Source of the DNA: Symbiodinium natans
Lineage: Eukaryota > Sar > Dinophyceae > Suessiales > Symbiodiniaceae
Length of the DNA stretch: 51,878 bases
Direction: 5' to 3'
Assembly (NCBI GenBank): GCA_905221605.1
Contig: CAJNDS010000467.1
Span: forward strand, 80,001 to 131,878
The notes under the pieces were generated by a model, which was not told the DNA's origin, searched no databases, and saw only the letters and a program-made list of their open reading frames with translations. Below, in pieces: positions 37,370 through 47,164 of the stretch. How positions within the stretch are numbered: position 1 is the stretch's first letter; each line of letters opens with the position of its first letter. Both the position numbers and the translations under genes were made by a program.

Positions 37370-37579
37370 GCAGGCCGACTGCAAATCCTTAAACCCTTCT
37401 TCCTAAACCCTAAACCCTAAACCCTAAACCCTAAACCCTAAACCCTAAACCCTTCTGTAAACCCCAAAAAAGCCCAAGCCCTGAACCCAACACCCTCAGT
37501 TTCTTGGCCATTGACTTCCGAAGCCCTGAACCTTGACACGGGAGGCCTCGAAAGTTAGAACCCTTCAGCTGCAAGGTCT

Positions 37580-37790
37580 AAAGCTTTAGGGCTTTTAGGG
37601 CCTTAAGGGATTTTAGGTTTCTAGGCTTTCTGGGGCTTTTTGGGGCTTTTTTGGGGGGCTTTTGGGGGGCTTTTTGGGGTTTTGGGGCTTTTTGGGGTTT
37701 TGGGGCTTTTTGGGGCTTTTTGGGCCTTTTAGGGCTTCTGAATCTAGGGTTTTTAGGGTTTTTAGGGTTTAGGGCTGGTAGTGGGTTGTA
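37580..37790. repeat. GGGGCTTTTT low-complexity block
   Basis: About 15 units of GGGCTTTTTGG-type sequence. The minus-strand ORF (Lys/Pro repeats) is a repeat translation. Confidence 0.85.
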
Positions 37791-37809
37791 CAAGCACGCT
37801 GTTTGTTGA

Positions 37810-37916
37810 TGGTTCTTCGTAGGGAATGAGGGAATGAGCTACCCTTATCCCCCCTAGATGTACCCTTTAAGGGAATATGTACGGCACCCAATTCCCCCAT
37901 TCCCTACTAAGAACCA
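37810..37916. mobile_element. Family D palindromic element
   Basis: TGGTTCTTCGTAGGGAATGA at left, CATTCCCTACTAAGAACCA at right; the inner GTACCC..GGGAATATGTAC part also pairs weakly. Confidence 0.78.
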
Positions 37917-37959
37917 GAGCACGTGATGATCGAGATTTGTTTTTGCTTCTTCCTTCAAG

Positions 37960-37995
37960 GCTGTAGAAGAGGCATCGGATCACCTTAACCTCTAA
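37960..37995 (+). CDS. Possible small exon with stop
   Basis: Good acceptor (TTTGTTTTTGCTTCTTCCTT then CAAG). It reads AVEEASDHLNL then TAA; a GA donor at 37978 would avoid the stop. Confidence 0.33.
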   Translation, partial: AVEEASDHLNL

Positions 37996-38179
37996 TCCCT
38001 GAACCCTAAACCCGAAACTCGAAACCCCAAAGCCCTTGCACGTTTCGGCTTGAGGCCGAGCGAAAAGAGGATTGCAGTTGAGGGTTCCTTGTATGGCGTA
38101 GCTCTTTGAGGTGCCCGTTTAGGGCCCTGCTGGATTGTGGTACCCGAGGTTGGGGGTTTAGAGTTTAGGGTTTCGGGTT

Positions 38180-38545
38180 TTTCCTAAACCCTAAACCCTA
38201 AACCCTAAACCCTAAACCCTAAACCCTAAACCCTAAACCCTAAACCCTAAACCCTAAACCCTAAACCCTAAACCCTAAACCCTAAACCCTAAGCCCTAAA
38301 CAATCCCCCGAACCTCAGTGCCCCAAGTCCCCAACTAGACCGTACTTATGCGGCAAGCTGACAAGGGGGCCCATGAAGATGCACTGGTTGCAGTCGCAGT
38401 GACTCTGAGAGCATTAAATCCCCAAAACCGTGACCTTTGCCAGGGCTCTCAGTTACCCTACACCTTAACACGGTTTAGGGTTTAGGGTTTAGGGTTTAGG
38501 GTTTAGGGTTTAGGGTTTAGGGTTTAGGGTTTAGGGTTTAGGGAC
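38180..38545. repeat. C-rich array, island, G-rich array
   Basis: (CCCTAAA)n 38180-38305, exon-like island 38339-38472, (TTTAGGG)n 38473-38545. Confidence 0.93.
38339..38472 (+). CDS. Candidate exon, 44 codons
   Basis: CCAACTAG before, GTTTAGGG after. It reads TVLMRQADKGAHEDALVAVA then VTLRALNPQNRDLCQGSQLP and YTLT; phase 0 in, 2 out. One of the longest clean islands with canonical AG/GT. Product unknown. Confidence 0.48.
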
Positions 38546-38675
38546 ACCCCCGAATCCTAAACCAAATCCACACCACGTCTACCCTAAACTGCCCCAAACT
38601 ATCCTAAACCCTATGCAACCCTACCTCTTAACACCCCAACAAAGCCTCAAGTCCGATGCAAAACAGCATCTGCAG

Positions 38676-38711
38676 GAGACGAAGAGGCGACTGCAGGAGG
38701 AGCGGCGGCAG
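38676..38711 (+). CDS. Candidate coiled-coil exon
   Basis: CATCTGCAG before, GC donor after (CGGCAG|GCGTCA); ETKRRLQEERRQ, 12 codons, phase 0 at both ends. Reading through would hit TAG. G-rich array from 38725. Confidence 0.48.
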
Positions 38712-38724
38712 GCGTCATAGAGCC

Positions 38725-39330
38725 GGGGGTTTAGGGCCTGGGGTTTAGGGTTTAGGGTTTAGGGTTTATGGTTTAGGGTTTAGGGTTTAGGGGTTAATCA
38801 GCGGGTTTCCGGAGTGATGTAGTCAGAGCGTGCTCTAAGGCTACCTTCTGAAAGTGTACGAGGCTTGTTGGGGGGTTTAGGGTTGAGGCCGCTTCAAGCC
38901 TCCAATGTTGTACTTTTGTGGGCATGTAACTCTATTACATAGTATAGCTCCTACGAAGGAAAGCTGGCCTCCCCCCCAAAATTCCGCTGGAGCCTGCAGG
39001 TAGGGAACTCCCGCGTAACAAAGCTTAACCCAAAACCCCGAACCCTAAACCCCAAACCCCAAACCCCAAACCCTAAACCCCAAACCCTAAACCCTAAACC
39101 CTAAACCCTAAACCCTAAACCCTCAGCCCCGCAGTTCCTACATCCCGCCAGCCCTGTTTTTCAGGCTTAGGCCCTAGAGATCCTAACTCACAAACTACAA
39201 GCGAACCCCTGCAAACCAAACCCCCAACTAAGGGTGTAGTGTTGAGCCGTTAGGGTTTAGGGTTTCCCTAAACCCTAAACCCTAAACCCTAAACCCTAAA
39301 CCCTAAACCCTCAACCCTCAACCCTAAACC
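38725..39330. repeat. G-rich array, spacer, C-rich arrays
   Basis: G-rich 38725-38790; C-rich 39025-39122 with CCCCAAA units; G/C switch at 39240-39330 (GGGTTTAGGGTTT directly followed by CCCTAAACCC). No gene in the spacer. Confidence 0.8.
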
Positions 39331-39377
39331 CCCCTGATTAACCTCCCTCAAGCCTGAGGCCACCAGCAGGCATGCAG

Positions 39378-39440
39378 GTCCAGGAGGGGATTTGCTTGGT
39401 CCCGCGAGCCCTCGATCTGGCCAGGACCGCCCCACGCGAG
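39378..39440 (+). CDS. Candidate exon
   Basis: CAGGCATGCAG before, GC donor after (CGCGAG|GCTTCA). It reads VQEGICLVPRALDLARTAPR then E; 21 codons, phase 0 at both ends. C-rich array upstream, G-rich 39475-39615 downstream. Confidence 0.4.
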
Positions 39441-39474
39441 GCTTCAACGGGGTTCGGTTGGCTGTGAGCCATAG

Positions 39475-39615
39475 AGGGTTTAGGGTTTATAGGGTTTAGG
39501 GTTTAGGGTTCAGGGTTTAGGGTTTAGGGTTTAGGGTTTATAGGGTTATAGGGTTTAGGGTTTAGGGTTTAGGGTTTAGGGTTTAGGGTTTAGGGTTTAG
39601 GGTTTAGGGTTTAGG
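39475..39615. repeat. G-rich array with TTTATAGGG units
   Basis: (TTTAGGG)n with a few TTTATAGGG insertions. Confidence 0.93.
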
Positions 39616-39910
39616 TATGCATTTTTTATGTGTCCCAAAACATAGGCTTAAGGTAGCAACTCCTACAGTACATGCGTACATCTCTCTCACACACATATGT
39701 ATGTATCTTTTTCATGTAGAATAATACCATATAGTATAACATCGTCTAAGATAATATGATATAATATAAGATAAAACTATCAACATAGATACAAGTTTTC
39801 ATTTTCATATATATATATATATATATAGATATAGGTATATAGAGTCTTGCATCATATACAGGATATATATACATATATACACATGTATAAATATACGTGT
39901 ATTTGCCGCA
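39616..39910. repeat. AT-rich segment with (TA)n microsatellite
   Basis: (TA)n around 39808-39828 and many ATATAC/ATAAGAT motifs. No gene. Confidence 0.85.
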
Positions 39911-39969
39911 TCTACACAACAAGTCCTCCTTCCCCATGCCTCTTACGCCCGAAGAAGCGATGCCGGTAG

Positions 39970-40018
39970 GACGACTGCGCACATCTTCGAGCTGCGCTGC
40001 GACGACTTGAGGAGGAGG
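39970..40018 (+). CDS. Candidate coiled-coil exon
   Basis: GATGCCGGTAG before; DDCAHLRAALRRLEEE; GC at 40019 (phase 1) or GA donors slightly earlier (phase 0). G-rich array follows (40020-40090). Confidence 0.45.
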
Positions 40019-40339
40019 GCTTAGGGTTTAGGGTTTCGGGTTTAGGGTTTAGGGTTTAGGGTTTAGGGTTTAGGGTTTAGGGTATAGGGAGGGGCTAAAG
40101 GACTCGGAGAGAAAGCCTCTTGCTACATGGGCCATGCACAGGCCACTGGAGACCTTAAGCCCTCTGGTGCAACATGGGGCTGAGGGTTTGGGTTTAGGGT
40201 TTACGGCTTAGGGTCTAGGGTGTCTTGTGCACAAACTCAAGAGGCTTAGGGCGTATGGGGTTCCATGAAGGGTCGACAACGCCGCGGAAAACCAACCTTT
40301 CATCCCAAGAACCCAAACCCCTTCAACCCTACACCCTGA

Positions 40340-40470
40340 ACTTCCTGAACTCCTGAACTCCTGAACTCCCGAACTTCCTGAACTCCTGAACTCCTGAACT
40401 CCTGAACTCCTGAACTCCTGAGCTCCTGAACTCCTGAACTCCTGAACCCTAAACCCTAAACCCTAAACGT
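40340..40470. repeat. AACTCCTG 8-mer array
   Basis: About twelve units of AACTCCTG between ordinary C-rich sequence; unlike any telomere variant elsewhere in the window. Confidence 0.9.
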
Positions 40471-40502
40471 CATAACCCCCACAACCCCCAACCTTGAACC
40501 AG

Positions 40503-40547
40503 GAGCAGGGCTGCTTGGAGAAGTCACGGCAGGAGTCGGAGGAGGCG
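40503..40547 (+). CDS. Candidate coiled-coil exon
   Basis: CTTGAACCAG before; EQGCLEKSRQESEEA; GC donor (GAGGCG|GCAAAG), phase 0 at both ends. Charged helical segment. Confidence 0.48.
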
Positions 40548-40599
40548 GCAAAGAGCCCTGAAATCCTGAAGCCTCTAAACTTGCAAGCTCTTAGGGTTT

Positions 40600-41160
40600 A
40601 GGGTTTCGGGCTTCGGGTTCCGCACGGTATTCGGGATGGGGGGTTAGGGAATTTCAACTTCTTCGCCCAATTGGGGAGTTCATGGCTCATGAACGACATG
40701 AACCCGCACAACTGCCTAAACCCCGAAACCCGAAACCCTAAACCCGAATCCTTACCAGGAACCCGAAACCCTAAACCCTGAGCCCTAAACCCAGAAAGGT
40801 GCAAAACCCGAGTTAAGCCCTAAGCACCTGGAGAGCCAAAAAGGACCCTGACCTTAAGCCACTCGTACGGCCTTGCTACAGTAAGTAGCCCAGTGGTACC
40901 ATTTTCCCCTTTTTTGGTTCAAGGCTCCCTTATAAAGTCGCCCCAAACCCTGAACCCTGAACCCTGAACCCTGAACCCTGAACCCTGAACCCTAATGTGG
41001 TATCCTGATTAGTGTGGGCCCCCCCCCCCCCCCCCCAAACTAAATCCACCCCCGCAATTGTGTCACCAAAAAACAGGGACCCCCCCAAACTAATTTTCGG
41101 CCCCGGGCCCCCCCCCACCGGCTCCTCTTCATTTCCTCTTGGCTCCTCTTCCCTCTCCTG
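40600..41160. other. Open island, family C end, CCCTGAA block, poly-C
   Basis: 40650-40720 is open (NFNFFAQLGSSWLMNDMNPH). A family C end at 40884 (GCCCAGTGGTACC). Seven CCCTGAA units 40945-40995. About 15 C at 41023-41037. No confident gene. Confidence 0.5.
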
Positions 41161-41179
41161 TTCCTCTCCCTCTCCTCTT

Positions 41180-41350
41180 AGGTAATTAAGCTCAGGTAAG
41201 CTCAGATGAGCTCAGCTCAGGTAAGCTCAGGAAAGCTCAGGTAAGCTCAGTAATTCAAGCTAAAGGTAAGAGCTCAGGTAAACTTAGGTAAGCTCAGGTA
41301 AGCTCAGATGAGCTCAGCTCAGGAAAGCTCCGGTAAGCTCAGTAATTAAA
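41180..41350. repeat. GCTCAGGTAA decamer repeats
   Basis: About 15 units of AGCTCAGGTA with AGCTCAGATG and AGTAATTAAAG variants. Non-coding. Confidence 0.9.
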
Positions 41351-41527
41351 AGCTCACAGTTCGCAGCCTTCCGTGCTCAGGTCATCTTGTTCTCTTTTTT
41401 CTCTTTTCCGAAACCCATGCCCGAAAAACTTTACTTTATTGTGGGGGGGCAATCGAATTTTTGTCTCCTGAATAATTTTTGGAAAACTTTTCATTATTGG
41501 AGGGGTCCAGACTAATCAGGATACGAC

Positions 41528-41970
41528 ATTAAACCCTAAACCCTAAACCCTAAACCCTAAACCCTAAACCCTAAACCCTAAACCCTAAACCCTAAACCCT
41601 AAACCCTAAACCCTAAACCCTAAACCCTAAACCCTAACCCTAAACCCTAAAACCTCAACCCTCAACCCTCAACCCTAAACCCTCAACCTCCGAAACCCGA
41701 AGCCCTGAAAGCATGAGTGGAATCTTCGAAGCGTGGCGCCGGGGGAGCTCCTTCACCCTGTAGAAAAAAGAGAGAGCTTAAGGTTTAGGGTTTAGGGTTT
41801 AGGGTTTAGGGTTTGGGGTTTAGGGCTTAAAACAACGAGCGGAGATAGGGTTTGGGGTTCAGGGGTTGGGGTTTAGGGTTTAGGGTTTAGGGTTTAGGGT
41901 TTAGGGTTTAGGGTTTAGGGTTTAGGGTTCAGGGTTTAGGGTTTAGGGTTTAGGGTTTAGGGTTTAGGGT
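41528..41970. repeat. Long C-rich array, island, long G-rich array
   Basis: (CCCTAAA)n 41528-41690 ending in CCCTCAA units; island 41718-41776; (TTTAGGG)n 41780-41970 with one spacer. Confidence 0.94.
41718..41776 (+). CDS. Possible exon
   Basis: After AGCATGAG the frame reads WNLRSVAPGELLHPVEKRE; the donor would be a GA within GAGAGAGC. Weak. Confidence 0.3.
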
Positions 41971-42190
41971 TTGGGGTTGAATTCCATGCTAGGGTATGCT
42001 GGCCAGCGATAGCGGGAAATACAAAACAGCATCCACAGTAGCAACCGTAGTCATAGATAATGGTCATAATCGCACTCAGCATAACATACGGCATGGAGTT
42101 GCAAGGCCACGCCAGTAGTCTTGAGTGTTGCCACCCGCCCATTCTGGGGATGATTTTTGGGTCCTTGGGCCAGCCTAAAACCACACCCTC
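41971..42190. other. Spacer between G- and C-rich arrays
   Basis: A 78-codon minus frame exists but is not recognised. This is the expected position of an intron interior. Confidence 0.4.
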
Positions 42191-42231
42191 CAAACCCTAA
42201 ACCCTAAACCCTAAACCCTAAACCCTAAACC

Positions 42232-42270
<39 letters not shown>

Positions 42271-42475
42271 ACCCTAAAAAAACTCAAACCCAAAACCCTA
42301 AACCCTCAACCCGAAACCCCAAACGCAAGGCCACAAAGCAAGATCGGCGGCAGTGCGAGCGCCTGCGAGCTTCTTGCATACCTTGGAGTAGTGTTTTCGG
42401 GGCTTCATAGGGTTTAGGGTTTAGGGTTTAGGGCTAGGGTTTAGGGTTTGGGGTTTGGGGTTTAGGGGTTTTGGG
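42190..42475. repeat. C-rich array with CCCTCAA block, island, G-rich array
   Basis: C-rich 42190-42320 (six CCCTCAA units), island 42330-42368, G-rich 42405-42475. Confidence 0.93.
42330..42368 (+). CDS. Candidate coiled-coil exon
   Basis: AAACGCAAG before; ATKQDRRQCERLR; GC donor (CTGCGA|GCTTCT); 13 codons, phase 0 at both ends. Confidence 0.45.
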
Positions 42476-42764
42476 GCTTTCCTGTAGGGACTTGTGTAGT
42501 TTTGGGGGCGGGGTCGGTGGGAGCTGTGCTGTAGGGATTGTCTATTTTCCCTCTTTTGTGGGCTTCTGTTTTGGTGTTTCGGGAATTTGGGTCTGAGGTC
42601 TAGGGTTTTAGGGTTTTCGGTTGTAGGATCTCATCCGGTCAAAAGCCTATCCTTTTCACCAAACGCTCAAACCCTAACTGAACCAGGTACCCTAAACTCT
42701 GAAGCTTAAAACCCCTCAAGCTCCCTATCTTAACCCTAAAACCCGAACTCAACCCAGAACCCCG

Positions 42765-42860
42765 AAACCCTAAACCCTAAACCCTAAACCCTAAACCCTA
42801 AACCCTAAACCCTAAACCCTAAACCCTAAACCCTAAACCCTAAACCCTAAACCCTAAACT
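42765..42860. repeat. (CCCTAAA)n array
   Basis: About 13 units, followed by the family E element. Confidence 0.94.
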
Positions 42861-42913
42861 GAGTGAGCCCGGGGCTCAACCCCTAAGCCAGGCCACGCTT
42901 GAGGAACCCTCAA

Positions 42914-43060
42914 CTTGGGATGTTCCCCCTTCTACGAAGAGTCCTTAGTCCTTAGTAGGGTTTAGGGTTTAGGGTTTAGGGTTTAGGGTTCAGGGTTTAG
43001 GGTTTGGTACCCCCTACTATTCTCCATTAAGGGCTGCTAGTATCAGGGGGAACCTCCCAA
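42914..43060. mobile_element. Family E element with a telomeric array in its loop
   Basis: CTTGGGATGTTCCCCCTTCT at left, CAGGGGGAACCTCCCAA at right. The loop contains (TTTAGGG)n 42957-43010. The complete copy at 28643 lacks this insert. Confidence 0.78.
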
Positions 43061-43121
43061 CCCCAAAACCCCCAAAGTTAAGATTCCTTCGTGGCTCATG
43101 CCGCTGACCCCCCGCGGGAGA

Positions 43122-43420
43122 CAAGGGTTCAGGGTTTAGGGTTTAGGGTTTAGGGTTTAGGGTTTAGGGAGTTTAGGGTTTAGAGTTTAAGGAGTTTAGG
43201 GTTTAGGGTTTAGGGAGTTTAGGGTTTAGGCTTGGGGCTGGAGAGGTTGGGTGTTTGAGGGCCTTCGATGTTTTGGGGTCGCTGGGTTTGGGTTTCAGGG
43301 GTGTCAATAGCGGCGACCTCGGAAACCCTAAACCCTAAACCCTAAACCCTAAACCCTAAACCCTAAACCCTAAACCCTTAACCCTTAACCCTTAACCCTT
43401 AACCCTTAAACCCTAAACGG
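43122..43420. repeat. G-rich then C-rich arrays, with CCCTTAA block
   Basis: G-rich 43122-43235 (with GAGTTTAGGG units), spacer, C-rich 43323-43420 with five CCCTTAA units. Confidence 0.93.
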
Positions 43421-43430
43421 GAAGAACCAG

Positions 43431-43490
43431 AAGAAGCATTTGAAGAAGCTCAAGGAAGAGGTGGAGCCAGTGCGGCTCCTGCTGGAGGAT
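43431..43490 (+). CDS. Candidate coiled-coil exon
   Basis: GGGAAGAACCAG before; KKHLKKLKEEVEPVRLLLED; GC donor (GAGGAT|GCGAAG); 20 codons, phase 0 at both ends. Strong heptad-like pattern. Confidence 0.52.
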
Positions 43491-43560
43491 GCGAAGCCTT
43501 GAGACTGAGCCGCCTTGCGGCTTCAGGCCGCCTGCACAGTGCCTCGTGCGGGCCCTTCAC

Positions 43561-44460
43561 CCTGACCCTGAGCCCTAAACCCATAGAACCCGAAACCCTA
43601 AGCACTGGGCACATAAAATCCTGAGCCCTACACCCATAGATAAAGCCCGAAGCCTTAAACCGTAAACCCGAAAGGCGGACGAAACCCATGAGAACCGAAA
43701 CCATAATAAGAGTTTAGAGCTTTGTCTCTGCTTTTTGAGTTGAGCTCCCCCAGCCGAGACCTACGCCCCTAAGATCCGAAGACCCTAAGACCCTCAGACC
43801 CGAAGACTCCAAGACCCTTAGACCCTTTTTGAGACCCCAAGACCCTTTTCCGAGAAAAATCCCGAAACCCCACATTCCAAACTGAAAAATCCTGCACTCC
43901 TTGAACCCCAAAAACACCTGTCGTGGGCCTGGACGTCCGCATCTGGAGGTCTCAGAAAGGTCGCAGGGGAGTGCGAGGTCCGAAGAAGGTCGGGGGTCGC
44001 AGAGAAGTTTGAGGGGTGCCAGGGCAATGCAAGGCCATAGGGAAAATACATTAGGCCACAGGATGGGGCATAGGTGAGGCGGTAAATCACGATGAACTCG
44101 GGCATAGGGAAAAACAACGGTTGGGAAGCCCTCGAAGCCCGAGGAGTGGTTTTTCCCACCTTTGGGGGATCCGGGTCAGGGTATGGAAACCCAAAAAGAG
44201 GGGCAGGGAGGTGCTGGACCAGAAATGGTTCAGGTGAGAGGTCCCAGGGCTGTCGAATCCCAAAGGCCCCAAGCATTCGCATGGGGGTCCACTGGGGATT
44301 CTCCCGGTTATTCCAAAATCACCAGAACAAGTCCAAAACAGAATTGTTGTCCTTCCCCCCCTAAGCATGCCTACCCAGGCCACAGACCCCGCAGGCCGTG
44401 CCAGCATTTCCTAAATCGGGGTACTCCGATTATGCCTCAACAATACTGTAACGCAATCAG
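43561..44460. other. Spacer with a long minus-strand ORF
   Basis: Minus ORF 43818-44282 is 154 codons, long for this window, Pro-rich, not recognised. GAAGACCCTAAGACC-type direct repeats at 43770-43840. Fewer telomeric motifs than elsewhere. I cannot say whether the ORF is real. Confidence 0.3.
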
Positions 44461-44554
44461 ACCCCAAACTCTAAACCCTAGACCCTAGTCCGCTCACGCG
44501 TGGCGCCAACGCCTGCAATCCACAGCTCCAACGTCCCCCCCTGCCTTGATGCAG

Positions 44555-44590
44555 CTGCGGCACGTTGAGCTCGCACAGCGCGGGTTCCGG
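44555..44590 (+). CDS. Candidate small exon
   Basis: CTTGATGCAG before, GTCCTCC after; LRHVELAQRGFR, 12 codons, phase 0 at both ends. The minus strand is also open. Confidence 0.35.
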
Positions 44591-44704
44591 GTCCTCCACG
44601 GAAAAAGCTGCCCGGTACCCCCCCCCCCCACCCCATGCCACGCGTTTTGGGAAAAAGGGAGGTTTTCACTTCCCAACACGCCGCCAGGGTCAACGGACCC
44701 AAAA

Positions 44705-45010
44705 CCATAAACCTAAGCCCTAAACCCTAAACCGTAAACCCTAAACCCTAAACCCTAAACCCTAAACCCTAAACCCTAAACCCCAAACCCCAAACCCCAA
44801 ACCCCAAACCCCAAACCCAGGCCGAGCTTGAGGAGGAGCAGCGTGCCGCCGAGCTCGCCTCCACCGAGGCCTCAGCGCTCCGCAGCGAGGCGGCCGGGGG
44901 TTTGGGGTTTATAGGGTTTCGGGTTTAGGGTTTAAGGTTTAGGGTTTAGGGGTGTAGGATTTAGGGTTTAGGGTTCAGGGTTCAGGGTTCAGGGTTTGGG
45001 GTTTAGGGCC
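44705..45010. repeat. C-rich array, exon-like island, G-rich array
   Basis: CCCTAAA/CCCCAAA units 44705-44820; island 44821-44892; G-rich 44893-45010. The array runs right up to the AG. Confidence 0.94.
44821..44892 (+). CDS. Candidate coiled-coil exon
   Basis: Acceptor AAACCCAG is the last unit of the C-rich array. It reads AELEEEQRAAELASTEASAL then RSEA; GC donor (GAGGCG|GCCGGG), 24 codons, phase 0 at both ends. The next GT (44900) would give phase 1. Confidence 0.55.
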
Positions 45011-45395
45011 TCTGGTTTCAAAGCGTAGGGTTGTAGGGCTTAGGGTTTTGGTGTTTAGTGGTAGTCGGGGGGGTGTTGGACTTTTCGCAGGGTGGTTTTG
45101 GGGCGTTGTGGCTGAGGTACCCTCTTAGCCCGCCAAGTTCCCAGTCCTGTGGTTTGGAAGCCTAAACCTTCGCTTCTACAGCTTTGTAACCCTTTTTTGA
45201 AAGACTGCTTTTAGACTTCTGCAGCCTGATTAGCCTTGTGTACAGCACTTCAGGAGCACGACACGTCGCACTCGTAAGACACCAGGGGTCGAAAATCTAC
45301 ACGTCTAAACCGCCAAGTCCTGCAGCCAAAGCCCCGAAGAATTTACCCTACAACCAGGACAGCAAGCTCCTAAACCCGAACCCTGAATGCCCACG
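45011..45395. other. Intron-like spacer
   Basis: No gene, array or element seen; T-rich in the middle. Lies between the G-rich array and the next C-rich block, as an intron interior would. Confidence 0.5.
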
Positions 45396-45885
45396 CCGCT
45401 AAACTCCTAAGCCCCTAAGCCCCTAAGCCCCTAAGCCCCTGAACCCCTGAACCCCTAAAGCCCTAAAGCCCTATACCCCCAAACCCTGCAACCCTAAACC
45501 CTAAACCCTGCAAACCCTAAACCCTGCAAACCCTAAACCCTAAGCCCTAAACCCTAAGCCCTAAACCCTAAACCCTAATTAACCCCCAAGCCCTAAACCC
45601 TAAACCCGAAACCCTAAACCCTAAAGCCCAAGCCCCAAAGCCCAAACCCTAGACCCGCGCCCTCGGAAGGTTCAGGAAGCTGAGAGTCGGACCCTGGCCT
45701 TGGAGGCCTCCGTCCGCCGCGAGTCCGCCGTGAACGCGGAGCTGGAGGCTCGCCAGCTTCTTGTCTTGGTAGGGTTTAGGGTTTGGGGTTTAGGGTTTAG
45801 GGTTTAGGGTTTTGGGTTTTGGGTTTTGGGTTTTTGGGTTTTTGGGTTTTTGGGTTTTTGGGTTTTAGGGTTTAGGGTGTCGGGT
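45395..45885. repeat. C-rich variant array, island, G-rich variant array
   Basis: CTAAGCCC, CCCTGCAA, CCCTAAG and CCCTAAA blocks 45395-45655; island 45676-45768; then TTTAGGG and TTTTGGG/TTTTTGGG blocks 45769-45885. Confidence 0.93.
45676..45768 (+). CDS. Candidate coiled-coil exon
   Basis: GAAGGTTCAG before, GTAGGG after; 31 codons, phase 0 at both ends: EAESRTLALEASVRRESAVN then AELEARQLLVL. Canonical AG/GT and strong helical character. Confidence 0.6.
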
Positions 45886-46309
45886 TAGGTCTGAGAGCCT
45901 GTTTTTTCATTCAATGCAGTTCCTCAAGATCTCCTATCACGGTAGAGTGAGGTTCAGTAGGGCTCAAGGTTCAGGGTTTAGGTTTGTTGTTGGGCGCGGG
46001 CTTGGGGGTTGGGGGTTTGGTATTTAGTATTTAGGAGTGGGGTGCGGTGGGCAGTGTGGATTGGCTACGTTGTGGCATTATGTGGGTGTGGTGGGGGGCT
46101 GGGGGGCCTTGGTTTGGGGGTTTGCGCTTGGGTTCAGGCTATCAGTGTTTGTGCCATAGGGTTTTAAGGTTTGAGAATGCAGGGTTTAGGTTTCCGGGGC
46201 CTCTACAAGGCTCGACTCTTTGCCTTTTGCCGGCTCTCCAAACCCCATTCCCGGGGCCTGAGCCCGGTCAGATCATGTCTCAGTGCGGGAAGCCCGAAAC
46301 CATCGATGC

Positions 46310-46790
46310 CCTAAACCCTAAACCCTGAGCTGGCCCTGAACTATAAGCCCTAAACCTAAGCGCTCTAAACCCTCTGAACCCTAAAACCCTAAACCCTAAA
46401 CCATCTGAACCCTAAAACCCTACACCCTAAACGCTCTAAACCCTCTGAACCCTAAGCCCTCTGAACCCTACAGCCCTCAACCCTCAAACACCCTAAACCC
46501 TAAACCCTATAAACCCTAAACCCTATAACCCTAAACCCTATAAACCCTCAACCCTAAATGCCCTAAAACCCTAAATGCCCTAAATCCCCTACACCCTATA
46601 AACCCTGAACCCTATAGACCCTCAACCCTAAATGCCCGAAAACCCCAAAATCCCCTACACCCTAAACCCTAAACCCTAAAACCCTATAAACCCTAAACCC
46701 ATTAAACCCTATAAGTCGTATAAACCCTATAGACCCTAAACCCTAAATGCCCTAAATGCCCTAAATGCCCGAAAACCCCAAACGCCCAAG
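46310..46790. repeat. Long degenerate C-rich block
   Basis: Mixture of CCCTAAA, CCCTATAAA, CCCTAAATG and CCCTCTGAA units, about 60 in all. The 46047-46328 ORF just upstream is G-rich low-complexity translation. Confidence 0.92.
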
Positions 46791-46794
46791 ACAG

Positions 46795-46856
46795 GAACAG
46801 TGTGCGGCTGCTTGCGCCGAGTGGACCCGATCCAAGGATGCGGTGGCCATCGCCAG
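46795..46856 (+). CDS. Candidate coiled-coil exon
   Basis: CCCAAGACAG before, GTGGCC after. It reads EQCAAACAEWTRSKDAVAIA and leaves two bases (AG). Entry phase 0 matches the exit of 45676-45768; exit phase 2 matches the entry of 47340-47414. Confidence 0.55.
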
Positions 46857-47164
46857 GTGGCCCCCTAGCTCGATGCCCCTCAGGGTGTGGGGGTTTAGGG
46901 GGGTTTAGGGTTTAGGGTTTGGGGTTTAGGGTTTTAGGATTTAGGGTTTAGGGTTTAGTGCTATTGAGTCCGGGGGTTTAGAGTTCAGGGTTTAGGGTCT
47001 TGAGTGCTATTGAGACCGTAGCCCTCTGCCCCAATCCCTACATACCCAATCCCTCGGTTGTTTTTTTCACTTTCCTGTGTCCTTCGGTGCTAGCACGTAA
47101 GGCAGCCTCTTCCCATTACCCAAAAACCGCGCGGAGATAATATAATCTTTAGCAGCCCCCCGAG

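Noticed and set aside
37578-37793. Lys/Pro repeat protein on the minus strand
   Set aside because: Low-complexity GGGGCTTTTT block translated; no non-repeat flank.
40905-40930. Similarity to the dinoflagellate spliced leader end (TTTTGGCTCAAG)
   Set aside because: TTTTTTGGTTCAAGG matches only part of the leader with mismatches and lies in a family C element. GTGGCTCAAG at 5398 is an even shorter match. Not supported as relict leader sequences.
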